Assembly (NCBI GenBank): GCA_032358165.1
Contig: JAALGY010000011.1
Location: 1,550,001-1,614,000, forward strand
DNA length: 64,000 bases
Direction: 5' to 3'
From: Diplosphaera chodatii
Lineage: Eukaryota > Chlorophyta > Trebouxiophyceae > Prasiolales > Stichococcaceae
Below, piece by piece: positions 22,471 through 34,133 of the stretch. Position 1 is the first letter of the stretch. Each line of letters starts with the position of its first letter. The notes under the pieces are model-generated. The model was not told the origin of the DNA. It ran no database searches and saw nothing but the letters and a program-made list of their open reading frames with translations. A program made the translations under genes and the position numbers.

Positions 22471-23562
22471 CTACCCACGCCGCCAGTGCCCACTGGCCAG
22501 GTAGCTCGCCTGCATCCGAAGCCGATCCGCCAATGCACCGAACGAGTCCAACGCAGGCCGTGCATCCAGGTGCATGGCCACGGGGCCGTCCGGCAGCGGC
22601 GCTGCATTGTAGAAGTCGATGATATACCGTACCTACGGCACGCGTGTGAAAAGTCTAGTTTGCCGTAGATACCATCAATGCATTTGTTAATACTGGTGGG
22701 TCAAGGTGCCAGCTCGGCAGCAACCATGAGCAGTATGCCGACATGGGGTGAGCCGCGCCACATGTGAAGCAGGTGTGCAGGTTGTGTCACAGCCCTGCCG
22801 CACCTCGCGCCCGCAGCGGTCGACGACCCAGTCGTGGCGGTCGAAGGGCAGCTTGTAGCCCAGGAAGTTGAGGAGCCGCGCCTTGGGGCTGTACTCCTGC
22901 GGCCGCCCTGTGAAGCGCTTCAGCCTTGGAGTGCACCCATCATGCAGCGCCTGCACCACGATATGCCACCATCAGAATTTGTGCTGTGTTGGGTGCTGTG
23001 CACTGCATCACATTTGAGCATGTGCCCGTGACGTGGCTGCCGGACGGCAAGCATGAAGTCTCAGGCATTGCCTGTCGACCCCACCTCATATTTCAGGATC
23101 TGATGCCAGGCGCGCTCGTTGACACCGTTGTGAATGGCGACAACATTCTTCATGTCGCCTGGGTCTGCAGGCCAGCCCTTGCGCTGCATAGCGTTGTAGA
23201 ACTGCTGTTCCGAGGGGTACATCCACCGCTCGTGCTTGCTGCCCTGATGCTGCGGTGCCTCCTCCGCGCCTGGGCATGTAACCACAGCACGCGATTCACA
23301 CCGTCAAGCGTGCTTCCTAGGGTGGCAAACATCGGGCATTCTTCCACAGCTGCTCCAAAAACAGCGCTGATGATGTCGTGGCTTGATGAGTGAAGTGATG
23401 CTGGTTCAGGGCACCATTGGGGATGCTAGACATTTGTCGCTCGCTCGGCAGCGGTGGGTGCCCTGGCGGCAGATGCGCCGACCCATCCGTACTCGGCACG
23501 GCACCGACAACAGGACACCCTGTGGAAGTAGGTATATTGTCAGTATGAAGGCGCGTCAGCAT
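22471..23562 (-). CDS. HCCS: Holocytochrome c synthase (cytochrome c haem lyase, system III)
   Basis: Four exons, minus strand: 23562-23415, 23269-23085, 22950-22804, 22632-22471; 642 nt, 213 residues. Attaches haem covalently to apocytochrome c in the mitochondrial intermembrane space. Family blocks in order are a CPV haem-regulatory-like motif near the N-terminus (GCPVVGAVP), [57 protein letters not shown], the signature [32 protein letters not shown] and DARPALDS. The start at 23562 keeps the frame open through the CPV motif; a further upstream exon is possible. Presence of system III is typical of green algae and animals, while land plants use system I in mitochondria. Confidence 0.92.
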
Positions 23563-24297
23563 TGCTGGACATGTGTGATGTGTGTAACTGCTTCATCCAG
23601 CATGACCTTTACCTCCAGTGGGCAGAGGCTTGCCATCAAAGCCTATGTTTGCCAGCCCTACAAATATGACAAGCAATGTATCAGCATTTACTTGCACGAG
23701 CAGCAATTAGACCGGGGACCTGTCAATGGTTTAAGCATGCCAAAGCGCGTCATGGGTACATGACGACTGCGATGCGCAAAATGTCAATGTCAAAGTTCTC
23801 ACGGTTGCTGGCTGGTCGCTGAGCCGCGCTGCTTCCTGCTGCTCTTATGAAAGCACGCTGCGCCGCTTTCGGGTCGCCTGTCTGATCACTGTCGCGTTGC
23901 ATGGGTGCTCTGCAACGCTGCGCAGTCAGCAGGGTAGCTCCACGTTGCACATTGTGGCTCGTGAATCGTGCTTGTCAAGAGCTTCTGTTTATTCACATCC
24001 AGGTTTCCGAAGATTTCTGGCAATGCGGAATGCTCTGGCACAACGGCAGCTGCACGATTGGCGATGTGCCCAGAAACCCTGCCATGCTCTCTGCAGATGG
24101 GTTGTGCCAGGCACGGCACAGGGGCATGGCACATCAGTGTGCATGCCACTGTACAGTTTCACTCTCGATGTATGTCAGGATACAATCAGGCTCCAACGTA
24201 ATGCCCGTCGAGCTGGAAGGCTAGACCACTAGAACATACATGCATGCGCCCGAGCGTCCCACTAGGTTTCATGTGTGCCTATGACATGCATGCTATG
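23563..24297. promoter_or_regulatory. Spacer: HCCS promoter and RTRAF 3' flank
   Basis: Both flanking genes read leftwards. An ATG-led piece at 23636-23613 with a good GT donor was examined as a first HCCS exon, but its phase does not fit the next exon. No other feature. Confidence 0.4.
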
Positions 24298-25725
24298 CTA
24301 TCGGCCAGTGCGCCCAAGTGCACTGTCAGTTCGGGGGTTGCTTGTGTATTCCTGTACTTCCACAATAGTGTCGTCGACCAGGGACTGAAGCTTTCGCAGC
24401 TCCTGCGTGTAGAGGATGCGCAGCAGCGTAGCCGCCTGGTCGACCGCTGCATCTGCACGACACTTGGAATCACATCCACCTGTCCTTTAAGCGATGGCAG
24501 CCTGCACCTTGTGACCGGTACGGTGCAACAGCACCTTGCATCCGTTGCGTGCAACTGTGCCTCTGCAACTCCAGAACGGATGTTCTATGGTGACATGTAC
24601 CTCCCGTGCTGAAGCCGAGCGGGAAGTCGGAGGCCGCGGTCTCATGTGTGCCTTGCTGCCCTGCGGCCAACGCTGGGAGGATGCGGTGCGTCAGTGCCAT
24701 CTGAGCCTCCTGCGATTCGAGGCTCGGCACGTCGAACAGGCAATGGCGCTTCAAATAACCTGCAGCTCATTGCTATCAACAGGTTGCCGCTTTGGTCATG
24801 TGCAATGGTGGATTGGCCGCCTGTATGGATGTGCAGTGGTACCACACTATACCTGCAGAGCCTGCGGCAGGGGGAGCGCTGGGCCCTCGACGGCGCCGCT
24901 CCCCCCAGTTGAGACCCGCTGCAGGGTCTCGCGCAGCTGATCGTGCACCGCACTACTTGGCACTGCACAGCAGAAGCATCGCCGTAAGCACCTGCACATG
25001 TGGCTCACGCTTCTCTTCCATGCACGCTGGTAGCGAAGTTTGAGCCTGGCTAGCCTTCTGCTGGTGCTCACCCTCGATGTGAGGCTTGCGCTGTTTGGGT
25101 TTTGCTGCCGTCCCTGGTGTTGGGGCAATGCGAGGCGTTGCATGGCCCAGTGCCGCCTCTGCACAGGAGATCAGCGAATAAGCCTGTGCTGTCTGGAGAA
25201 TCCACTATCAGTCACCAACGATCTTTATCCATCATTCAGATATTTACTATCCATACTACCATACATATATACATATATATGTACATGTATACATATATAT
25301 ATACATACTACCATGCACAAATACAGTTGCCTTCTTACTGTTATCTTCATATTCACGGGCTACTGCCAGCCGCAACAGCCAGAGCATTTGCGAATGGGCA
25401 TCTTTTGATCGCACTGGTGCTGGGCAGCCGACATGTTGCAGGTACTGCAGCAGGAAGCACAGAGCTATGGTCAGTCTCGGACCTTGCCCGGCATTGGACA
25501 TGCCACCACGACACTGAATGATGATGCAAAGCCGCTGACCCTGTCATAGGCACACTGCCAGTCTGGAGAATCTGTAGATGCCAATGCTGGGCGGTCCTCC
25601 ACTTTGTAGGCCCGGATCTTGCGGTCTTCCAGCCATGGCACCAGGTTCCGCAGCGCGTCGAGTTGAACACTGTCAGCCTGAGGGTGCTGCAGCGCCCGCA
25701 ACAGCATGGGCACACTGTGTACCAT
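24298..25725 (-). CDS. RTRAF: RTRAF/CGI-99 (hCLE)-like protein
   Basis: Minus strand. Well-supported exons: 25725-25540 (start could be the next in-frame ATG at 25707), 25444-25339, 24759-24601 and 24452-24298. Between them a 42-nt exon (25113-25072, RTAAKPKQRKPHIE) and an exon within about 24970-24850 (VHDQLRETLQRV) are likely, but the junction into 24759 does not close in phase, so the middle is unresolved. Family blocks: NLVPWLEDRKIRAYKVEDRP, YLQHVGCPAPVRSKDA, LRLAVAREYEDN, PLGFSTGDAAVDQAATLL, LRILYTQELRKLQSLVDD and the C-terminal SNPRTDSALGRTGR, matching the family ending ADPKTDHRLGKVGR. In animals RTRAF is part of the tRNA ligase complex and RNA-transport granules; in algae the role is inferred only. 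Confidence 0.78.
25230..25316. repeat. AT-rich ATAC/ATAT microsatellite in an RTRAF intron
   Basis: A run built of TATACATA/ATATAT units inside the intron between 25339 and 25113, in otherwise GC-rich DNA. It resembles slippage-generated simple sequence and probably varies in length between strains. Confidence 0.75.
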
Positions 25726-26559
<834 letters not shown>

Positions 26560-27095
26560 GCGCTCTGGCGCAAGGGAAGGCACAGCCGCCAGTCAATATG
26601 TCAGCAGCAGCGTGCCCTTCGGCGCAATGCTTTGGCTTGCCCATGGCAGACCTCTTATGCCGTAGTATCTGTACCATAGCAGCAGCACTGCATTGTACGC
26701 CAAGCTGTGTAGTGTGATGGTGCGAATGTGCCACCCTTGTTCAACAAGAACGTGGCTGTCCTGGATGGTCAGCTAGATTGCTTTCGGCTCTGTGGACTGT
26801 TGTTGCGTCATCATACACCTATGTAACTCATGATGTGCTGTGACAAGGAAGAGCACAGCACCTGCGCAGGAGCGCGTATGCTGTGCATCGGGTGCAGTTG
26901 CATGTTTACGTTGTTTGCAGCCATTTTGCATCAGTGGAACAAATGCCACATCTCGCCCGAACCGGAAGTTCTGACAGGGTAACATCCTCGAGCTGTAAGG
27001 CTGCCGACACCACACTGAAGCAGTCTCCGTCAGCCAGCTGACCTCGTTGCAGTTCAAGTTCAGGCTCTGTCTGGATAAGATGACAACGAGACTGC
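26560..27095. other. Intergenic region between convergent genes
   Basis: 3' flanks of ATG8 (+) and the nucleotidyltransferase (-). A TGTAA lies at 26994-26998, rather far (435 nt) from the ATG8 stop. No other feature. Confidence 0.45.
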
Positions 27096-30000
27096 TCACG
27101 CATCTTCAACAGAGCGGGTACGGGTTGGGAGAGGCACCGCGGCGCGGCCACGGCGGGGCTGACGAACTGAATGCTGCATGCCCAGCGCCGGAAAGTCGTT
27201 TGTTGTGAGCTCGAACGCGGGCGACTCTGCCGCCGGTGCCTCCGCAAAGCTGCTGGGCGGCAGCCGCAGTGGCTCATGCTGCGCAGTCGCTGCATTGGAG
27301 GCCGGTGCTCCCTCCGCGCTGTAGGGCACGCCCATAGCGTTGCTGACGGCTGCGGGCAGCGACTGCCCCAGAGGGTAGGGCGGCAGCGCGCGGCCGCGGG
27401 GGCTGGCGCCAGCGGACTGGGTGACTGACCCGCGGGGGCCGGCGCCGCTGTGTCTCAGCACCATGTGCCGGCTGCCGGCGTCCATGCTGCGCCCCTGTGA
27501 GCCCGGGCGCGCAGCTGCCTGGCGGTCTGTGAACGGCTGGTCGCCGGGCGCCTGGTCCGTGGGCGCGCCGCGGTCATCGGCAGAGGGCCGGCTGGGCAGC
27601 CCGCCAGCAGTGTTGGAAGCAGCGCCGCGTGGCGTGTCGGCAGCAGCAGCGCCGCCGGGTGCGCTGGAGGGCAGCTGAGGCAGGGCGGCGGCGGCCCCCG
27701 CCGCGGCGGGCCGCCAGGCACTGTGCTGCGGCTGCGCATCGTCAGCGCTGCTGCGGCGGGCGTAGCTGCGTGAAGACCAGATCGCGGCCTTGTAGCTGGG
27801 CAGCGGCTTGGCTGCTGCGGGTGCATCGCCTTCTGAGTTGACGCCCTCCGCCCTGCCCCTCGTCGAGCGCTGTGCAAGCTGCTGTGCTCCAGCGTCGCCC
27901 TGATCCTGCAGCCCCGTCGCCGAAGCCGGCCGCCTGAGCGTGGGCAGCGGAGGGTACTCAGCCCCGGCGAGCTGCACGGCCGGAGGCAGCTCCTCCGCAC
28001 CCAGCTGCGGCAGCGACGCCCGCCGCTCCTGGGCAGCTGCGGATGCCAGTGGCGGTGACTTGCCATCAGCCGGCTGTGAGGGCGAGTCCTCCGGCTCAGA
28101 CCTTGCCTTGGCGCCCCGCTCGGGAGGTTCAGCACTGTTACGGCGGGCGGCATTGGCAGCTGCAGGGTGCGGGCCATTCCCTAGCTCAGGAGCATGCAGG
28201 CTGGGTGTCTGCGCTGTGCGCCGCGGCGTTGTCGTCGGCCGGAAAAACGGGCCGGTGTTTGGTGGCGAGGCCAGGGGCGAGGCCCCCTCTACCGCGCCGT
28301 CCACGACGCTGGAGGGGGCAGAGGCCGGGGCGCTGCGAGGGATGTCGCCCAGGGGCAGGCCGTGCTGCAGTGGCCCGCCAAGCACGCCGCTGGCCCGCAA
28401 AGCAGCATCATCCCTGGTCCGCCACTCACTGCTGCCGCTGCTGTTGCTGCCGAAGCGCTGCAGCACAGGGGGCGCCTCAGCTGCGATGCGCCTCGTCGGC
28501 TGCTGCCTGCCGTCGGGCTGCGCCTGCTGCGGCGGCGGGGGGTGAGGCAGCACGGGGTGCAGCCGCTGCGCTTGGTGTCCGGCGCCTGCCTCCGAGGGGA
28601 ACAGGTCGTCCCACATCTTCTTGGGCGAGCCTGGCAGCGGTCTGGAGCTCGATGAGGCTGCTGGCGGCTTGGGCTGGGCCTCGCGGTTGTGCTGCATCAG
28701 GTTGCCTGCATCAACAACAGCACTGCTGATACAGCACAGCTTTGAGGGGCGAGTTGTGCTGCTCGTATCAGCACTGATGCACTGAGGCTTGAGGGAGTGA
28801 CACACCAGGGTGTCACAAACATCTTGCTGACCTGGGGACGATGGTGGAGTCAACGCCTCGCTGGCAGCAGGGTGCACAACTGGGCCATTGGCGAGCGTCG
28901 ACGCCGGCTGCTTAGGGCGCCTCTGCTGCTGGAAGAGCTGCTCAGCGGCTGCCTGCGTCATTGCCGGCGGCTCCTGCACCTGCAGGGACGCCTCGTGCTG
29001 AGGCTCTCGCTGGCGCTGAGGCTGCTTGAGCTGCGGCAGCCTGTTTTGGGGGTGGTCGCGGTGCCGGTGCTCCTGCGGCTGCTGCAGGAAGTGGTTGTGC
29101 TTCTGCAGCTGCTGGTGCGTCGGCTGGCCGGGTGGCGGGGGTGGTGGCAGCCGCCGCACAGGGCTGCTGCCCGCGGGGGGCGGCACCAGCGCCAGAGGCC
29201 GCGGAAACGCTGCAGGGTGCCCCAGGTGCCCCGAGGAGTGGCTGCGGACGCTGCCGACAGCTGGCGCTCTGCCGCTGCCGGGCACCTGCAGCGGTACTGA
29301 GGCCGCAGCGAACATGGACGCCACGTCTGACAGCGGCCGCCGTGACTGCTGAGGTGGTGCGACGCCATCGTTGCCCCGTGCAATGGGCGTCACCGGCAGG
29401 CTGGAAGACTGTGCGGTCGGCGCCTGACTGCTGCTGGTGACAAGATCTGCCAGTGAAGGTGCCTTCGGGAGTGGCTTTGCTGCCAAGGATGGCCGTGCAC
29501 CGCTGCGCCCTGAGTCAGACAACGATCCTGATCGGCTGTGGCTGGCATGCTGCTCGGCCGGCAGCGCTGCTGCTGGCCCTCCAGCATGCAGCGTCCCGTG
29601 CACTCCCGGCCCCTGCAGCAGTGCTGGTGAATGCTTGATCAGTGGTCACCACAACATTCATTGATCTGCATCCAGAGGCTGGTTAGGGGCAGCAGCTACT
29701 GTGCATGTGAGATGGCGTAGGACGACACGCTATGTCAAAACCCACCTGTGCCCTCGCTTCTGCTACGTGGTGCCCGGCAAAGCCATTCAGCAGCGGGAGA
29801 CCCTCAGGATGGACACCATTGGGCAGCTGCAGCCCGAGCCTGGCCAGCAGAGCAGCATTACTGGTGGCAAACTGCTGCGCATCGGCGGAGTAGCTGCGAA
29901 ACATGTCAGGCGTCACTGGCCGTGCTGCCTGCACGAAAAAAAGTGCCCACACTCTCAATTGTACAACACTGCACCTGTGCATCCCTGTGCATGTGAATAT

Positions 30001-32450
30001 GCCCTGCTGTGCACGCGCTCCAAAGCTGCAGCTTGCCTGGCCTGCCGTGCGTTCGCCATGGGCATCGGTGCCAGGGATGCCATTGCGCACATCAAGTGCC
30101 CGCACGTCGACGGCCGAGCCGCTGCGCAGGTCTGCGAGGCCCCGCAGGTCGACGCCGCGCATGTCCAGCCGCATGTCGCCCACGCTGTGCGCGCTGACGC
30201 CGCCGCCGGGGGCATGCCGGCTGCGGGGGCCCCCAAACGCCTGCTGCCGCTGCCGTGCCGGCTCGCGGCCACCCGCGTGGCGCTGCTGCGGATCGCCCGG
30301 CTGGCGCCGGATGTGCGGCCCCACCCCGTTGGCTGCAGCCGCCGCCATGGCATGCGCCCACTGCAGCTCTGGCGGCAGCATGCCCGGCTGCCAGCCCCCT
30401 GGCATCTGGCCGCTGCTGCCGTTCTGGCGCCCATGGCGCCCTGATTGCTGCACATGCCTCGCCGCCGCCTGCCGCTGCAGCTGCTGCATGTTTGCAGCAA
30501 AGCGCACGGGATCCACAGCGGCCTCGGGCCCCAGCCGCTGGCCATTGCCCACGAACGGCATTGCGCTGAGCAAGTGTGGCGGCGGCGGAAGCAGGAAGGG
30601 CAGCTGCGTGGGCAGCGGCAGAGGCCGCTCCACCTGCCGGCAGCGGTACACTCGCGAGAAGAAACGCTGCAGGCCTGCCAGCGCCTTCCCCGGGTGCTCC
30701 TGCGACGACGGCACCAATGGGCACCTCCATGCCCATCCAACTGGAGGAAGTGCTTTCCACATACAGCAGCCTGGAGGGTCAACACAGCAGCAGCGTTTCC
30801 AGCAACTCTGCGCTACCCAGCAAGCAGCCAAAACAGCGGCAGACCTGCTGCATGATGTCGTCAAGTGACCGCGCAGCATGCGTCCAGGCCTTGCGGATGC
30901 GGGCGGCGTTGGCCTTGCTGACACTGCGCCCCAGGTTGTTTGTTGGGCACATGGGGTCCATGATGTTGATGAACTTGGGTTGAAATGCGTCCGGCACATA
31001 GTCCTGGCCCTCAGTCTTCACGTTCTCCAGCAGGTTGGCCAAGTAGCTGGCTGACAAAAGCGCCCCATCCTGCGCCTCTGGCTGTGGTGGAGCTGCGGCA
31101 TCAAGAAACACACAAATGCTGGCATCTGCGCAACGTGCCTCATGCTGATACATGCTTGCAAAACTGTGCCAACTCACAAGCTGGCGCCTTACATGTCGAA
31201 CCACATACCTTTGCTGTGTGCAACGTCTGCCAGCGGGACAGGCCCCTGCAGCGTGAGGCACATCCCGTCCCAATCAAAGCTGCCATACACCTGGAGGAAC
31301 TGCTGCAGCACCTGTACACAGCAGCACGAAGCCAAGTGTCATTGCGCTCCGATGACAGCGGGGAACACTAGTGTGCCGTCCATGGTGTGCAGACGACGCG
31401 CAAGCGAGAGGAGATCAGGACGCAAGCTACCTTCAGCGGGGTGGCGGCTGTGGTGTGGTACAGGTTGCAGATGTGCAGCACCAGGACCTCCAGTGCATAG
31501 GAGGACAGCAGCCCGTGGTGCGCGCCCAGCAGCCGGCTCTCATAGTAGCACCACGCCTTGATCTGCACCCCCAGCACATGCTTAGGTGTGATATTATGCC
31601 GCCATACGCAACCGAGGCGTCGAACATCAGCGGCAGCATCAAGCATCACTCTCTGCATATATGAGCAGGTTCACCAGGATGACGCTGCGCTTGAACAGGT
31701 CCTGCCGGCCAATGAACATGCCCAGCTCCTGCAGAAAGTTGACGGCGCACAGGCCGCCCAGCGTCTCGTAGGAGACGTCCACCACCACATCGTTGACCAG
31801 GAACTTCACAAGCTTCACCTGCAGCAATGAGGACGATGTGTTGAATGTAGCATGCGGCAGCACTGTTCCAAGCTGTGTACAGACAGCGCCGCTGCACGCA
31901 TGATGCGCAACGACTGAATCGGACCTCCGCATTGATGACTTGGGGATTGGTGACGATATAGCCACTGGAGGACGGCTTGCGCGTCTCCCGCTGCAGGGAG
32001 GCATGCAGCCGCGTCGCCCACGTCTCCTTCAGCGGCACGCCGTGCGCTTGGAACAGCGAGAAGTCGATGTCACCGTCCGGGAGGTACGCCTTCAGAGCCA
32101 CGGAGCCAAAGACGTAGGCGTTCACCTGCGTGACGGGAGCAGAGGCATGAGGGAGCGCGCCATGAGCAGACTCGCGAGGAAGGACACATTGATCGTGGCA
32201 GCGGTGCGCTCACCTCTCCCCACTGAGAGAAACAGCGCTGCACCAGCGCCTGAACAAAGGTGATGATGCCGTCGCGCTGGGCCTGGGCGACGTCGGTGGG
32301 ACTGACCCGGAGGAGGATGCGACTGCTCTCTTCCTCCAAGTGGGGCTGTGCGCCCCGTGGCGTCTGTGGCTTTGACACACGCGGCTCTACAGTTACTGCG
32401 CTTGTGCTGGCATCATCAGAAGGCTTCAATTTGGTGGCAGGCAGCGCCAT
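27096..32450 (-). CDS. Plant-type nucleotidyltransferase (PAP/OAS1 superfamily) with long disordered C-terminus
   Basis: Ten exons, minus strand: 32450-32214, 32125-31925, 31818-31675, 31562-31431, 31311-31209, 31092-30845, 30699-30037, 29928-29746, 29612-28832, 28705-27096; 4302 nt, 1433 residues, all phases closing. The N-terminal third is a template-independent nucleotidyltransferase: VFGSVALKAYLPDGDIDFSL holds the GS motif and the metal-binding Asp96/98/100, with a third carboxylate near Asp160 (VVVDVS). Then come KAWCYYESRLLGAHHGLLS, FDWDGMCLTLQGPV and NNLGRSVSKANAARIRKAW, the PAP/OAS1 substrate-binding part seen in plant proteins of unknown substrate. About 950 residues of Ala/Pro/Gln/Ser-rich sequence follow, ending near FELTTNDFPALG. 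The intron 29929-30036 has a GC donor; both it and 28706-28831 are in frame and stop-free. Substrate (RNA tailing or second messenger) is not known. Confidence 0.85.
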
Positions 32451-32937
32451 CCTCAGTGCTCAAGACAACATGCTGCTGAACGAGGCTCACAATATGGACA
32501 CAGCACCGCACGACAGCCTTAGCACTGTGGTTCCGTGCCACTCTATAACGTCGAATCCTGTGACTGGCCAGCTGGCCACAGCGCGTTCTGCTTAGACATC
32601 ACCATCGGTCGTGCACTCCGCCCATGTGGCATGTCGAGATCTCCGTCCCCATGCAAAGCGCTCAGCGCTTCACCATTGCCACCATCTGACAGTAGTCGCT
32701 GCTTCCCTAATGTCTATCTTTCTATCTGTCACCTCGCTGCTGCATTGCGCTCTTGTCACACGTTGTGCAGTTTCGGCCATCACCAACTCCTCTGGTTCTG
32801 ACTGCCGATAGCCAGCTTTTTGATAACGTCGGTGCATCCAGGATTATTACACACCCGAAGCATGCAGCGAAGCTTGAGGTTTTCCCGGCTCGGTGGCTCT
32901 GCACTCCTGAGAGGTGCGCCGTGCCACCGACAGCGCC
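32451..32937. promoter_or_regulatory. Shared divergent promoter region (nucleotidyltransferase / HslV)
   Basis: 487 bases between outward-facing starts. The HslV frame has no ATG upstream of 32938 before a stop. No motif recognised. Confidence 0.4.
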
Positions 32938-34133
32938 ATGCGTCATGCCGTGCCGGGACCCACAGCATCGTTGCCCATGACCGCAGCCGGCAAAGCACTG
33001 CACGTGTACACGACATGTACTCTGTTCACACCAACAGGCCGTAATGCTTTGGTTGAGCCCAGCATCGCACCCACACTTGTGCTGGAACAATGCAGCGCAG
33101 CTGGCGGTGCTGTGCCTGCTAGAGGCACCACAGTCCTTTGTGTCCGCAAGGACGATCAGGTGGGTGCTGATCTCGCGTCCTAGTGCGAGAGCAAGCGGGC
33201 AATGATCGCTGGAAGCAGAACCTTGCGGGTGTGCATTGCATTGCTGAGGCGATCATGTGTGCGCCCATCTGCAGGTGGTCATCATGGCAGATGGGCAGGT
33301 GACACAAGGTAGCGAGATCGTAAAGCCAAACGTCAGGAAGGTCAGGCGTATCAATGATGACGTCATCGGCGGCTTTGCAGGCAGGGCAGTGCCTTGAAGG
33401 TGGATGCATTGCTTCATGCATGTGCCAGGGTGATGCGCAGCGCCTGACATGCTTGTCACTGCTTGCAGGCGCAACGGCAGACGCATTCACGTTGTTTGAG
33501 AGGCTGGAGCTGAAGCTAGAGGAGCACCCAGGGCAGCTTACGCGGGCAGCAGTGGAGCTGGCCAAGGCCTGGCGCACAGACAAGTTCCTGCGGCGATTGG
33601 ATGTGGGTGACCACAGACACTGCCTTGCATCTGCTGCTGTTGTTTCAGCATCTGGACACATGCATGGGAGTGAGCCTGCTGTTGACGACTTCTTGCGTGT
33701 GCAGGCCGTCATGATCGTGGCGGACGGCAAACACTCGCTGCAGATAACAGGCAATGGCGATGTGCTGGAGCCTCACGATGGCATCATCGGTGAGCTTGTG
33801 CGACTTGACGAGCTGGTCTCATGTCAGAATAGCAAGCTGGCGTGCCTTGTTTCTGACCGTGTGCGTTGGTGCAGCAATTGGATCCGGAGGGGCGCACGCG
33901 GGCGCTGCATCGCGGGCGCTGCGGGACGTTGACGGCATGGACGCGCAGACAATAGGTGCCCTGGCATGCCATCTGAGCTTCTATCACCCTGTGCAACACG
34001 TTGCGTCTGACTGTCTGCTTACACGTGGCATGTATGTGCAGCACAAAAGGCGATGAAGATTGCGGCAGACGCCGACATATACACAAACCACAACTTTCAA
34101 ACAGAGGTCATCGGGGAGGCCAGCGGCAGCTAG
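32938..34133 (+). CDS. HSLV: HslV (ClpQ) threonine peptidase subunit, mitochondrial
   Basis: Six exons: 32938-33159, 33275-33380, 33469-33602, 33705-33789, 33875-33955, 34042-34133; 720 nt, 239 residues. HslV forms a two-ring dodecameric protease opened by the HslU ATPase. Mature sequence begins at Thr64 ([11 protein letters not shown]), the N-terminal nucleophile exposed by processing of a 63-residue leader that likely targets mitochondria. Further family blocks: [101 protein letters not shown] and [15 protein letters not shown]. The intron 33381-33468 has a GC donor. A later in-frame ATG at 32977 would shorten the leader to 50 residues. HslU is not in the window. Confidence 0.95.

Noticed and set aside
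23613..23636. Possible first exon of HCCS (MASLCPLE with a GT donor, minus strand)
   Set aside because: Its phase (0) does not match the exon carrying GCPVVGAVP, which needs an upstream phase of 1. The open frame to 23562 is simpler.
27940..29440. Long plus-strand open frames (up to about 230 codons) opposite the nucleotidyltransferase tail
   Set aside because: They are GC-driven shadows of the minus-strand coding exons, Ala/Arg/Cys-rich without any family motif. The minus strand closes exon phases through the same DNA.
29903..30868. 321-codon plus-strand frame
   Set aside because: Antisense to exons 6-8 of the nucleotidyltransferase. Composition (Cys, Pro, Arg) is that of a reversed GC-rich frame.
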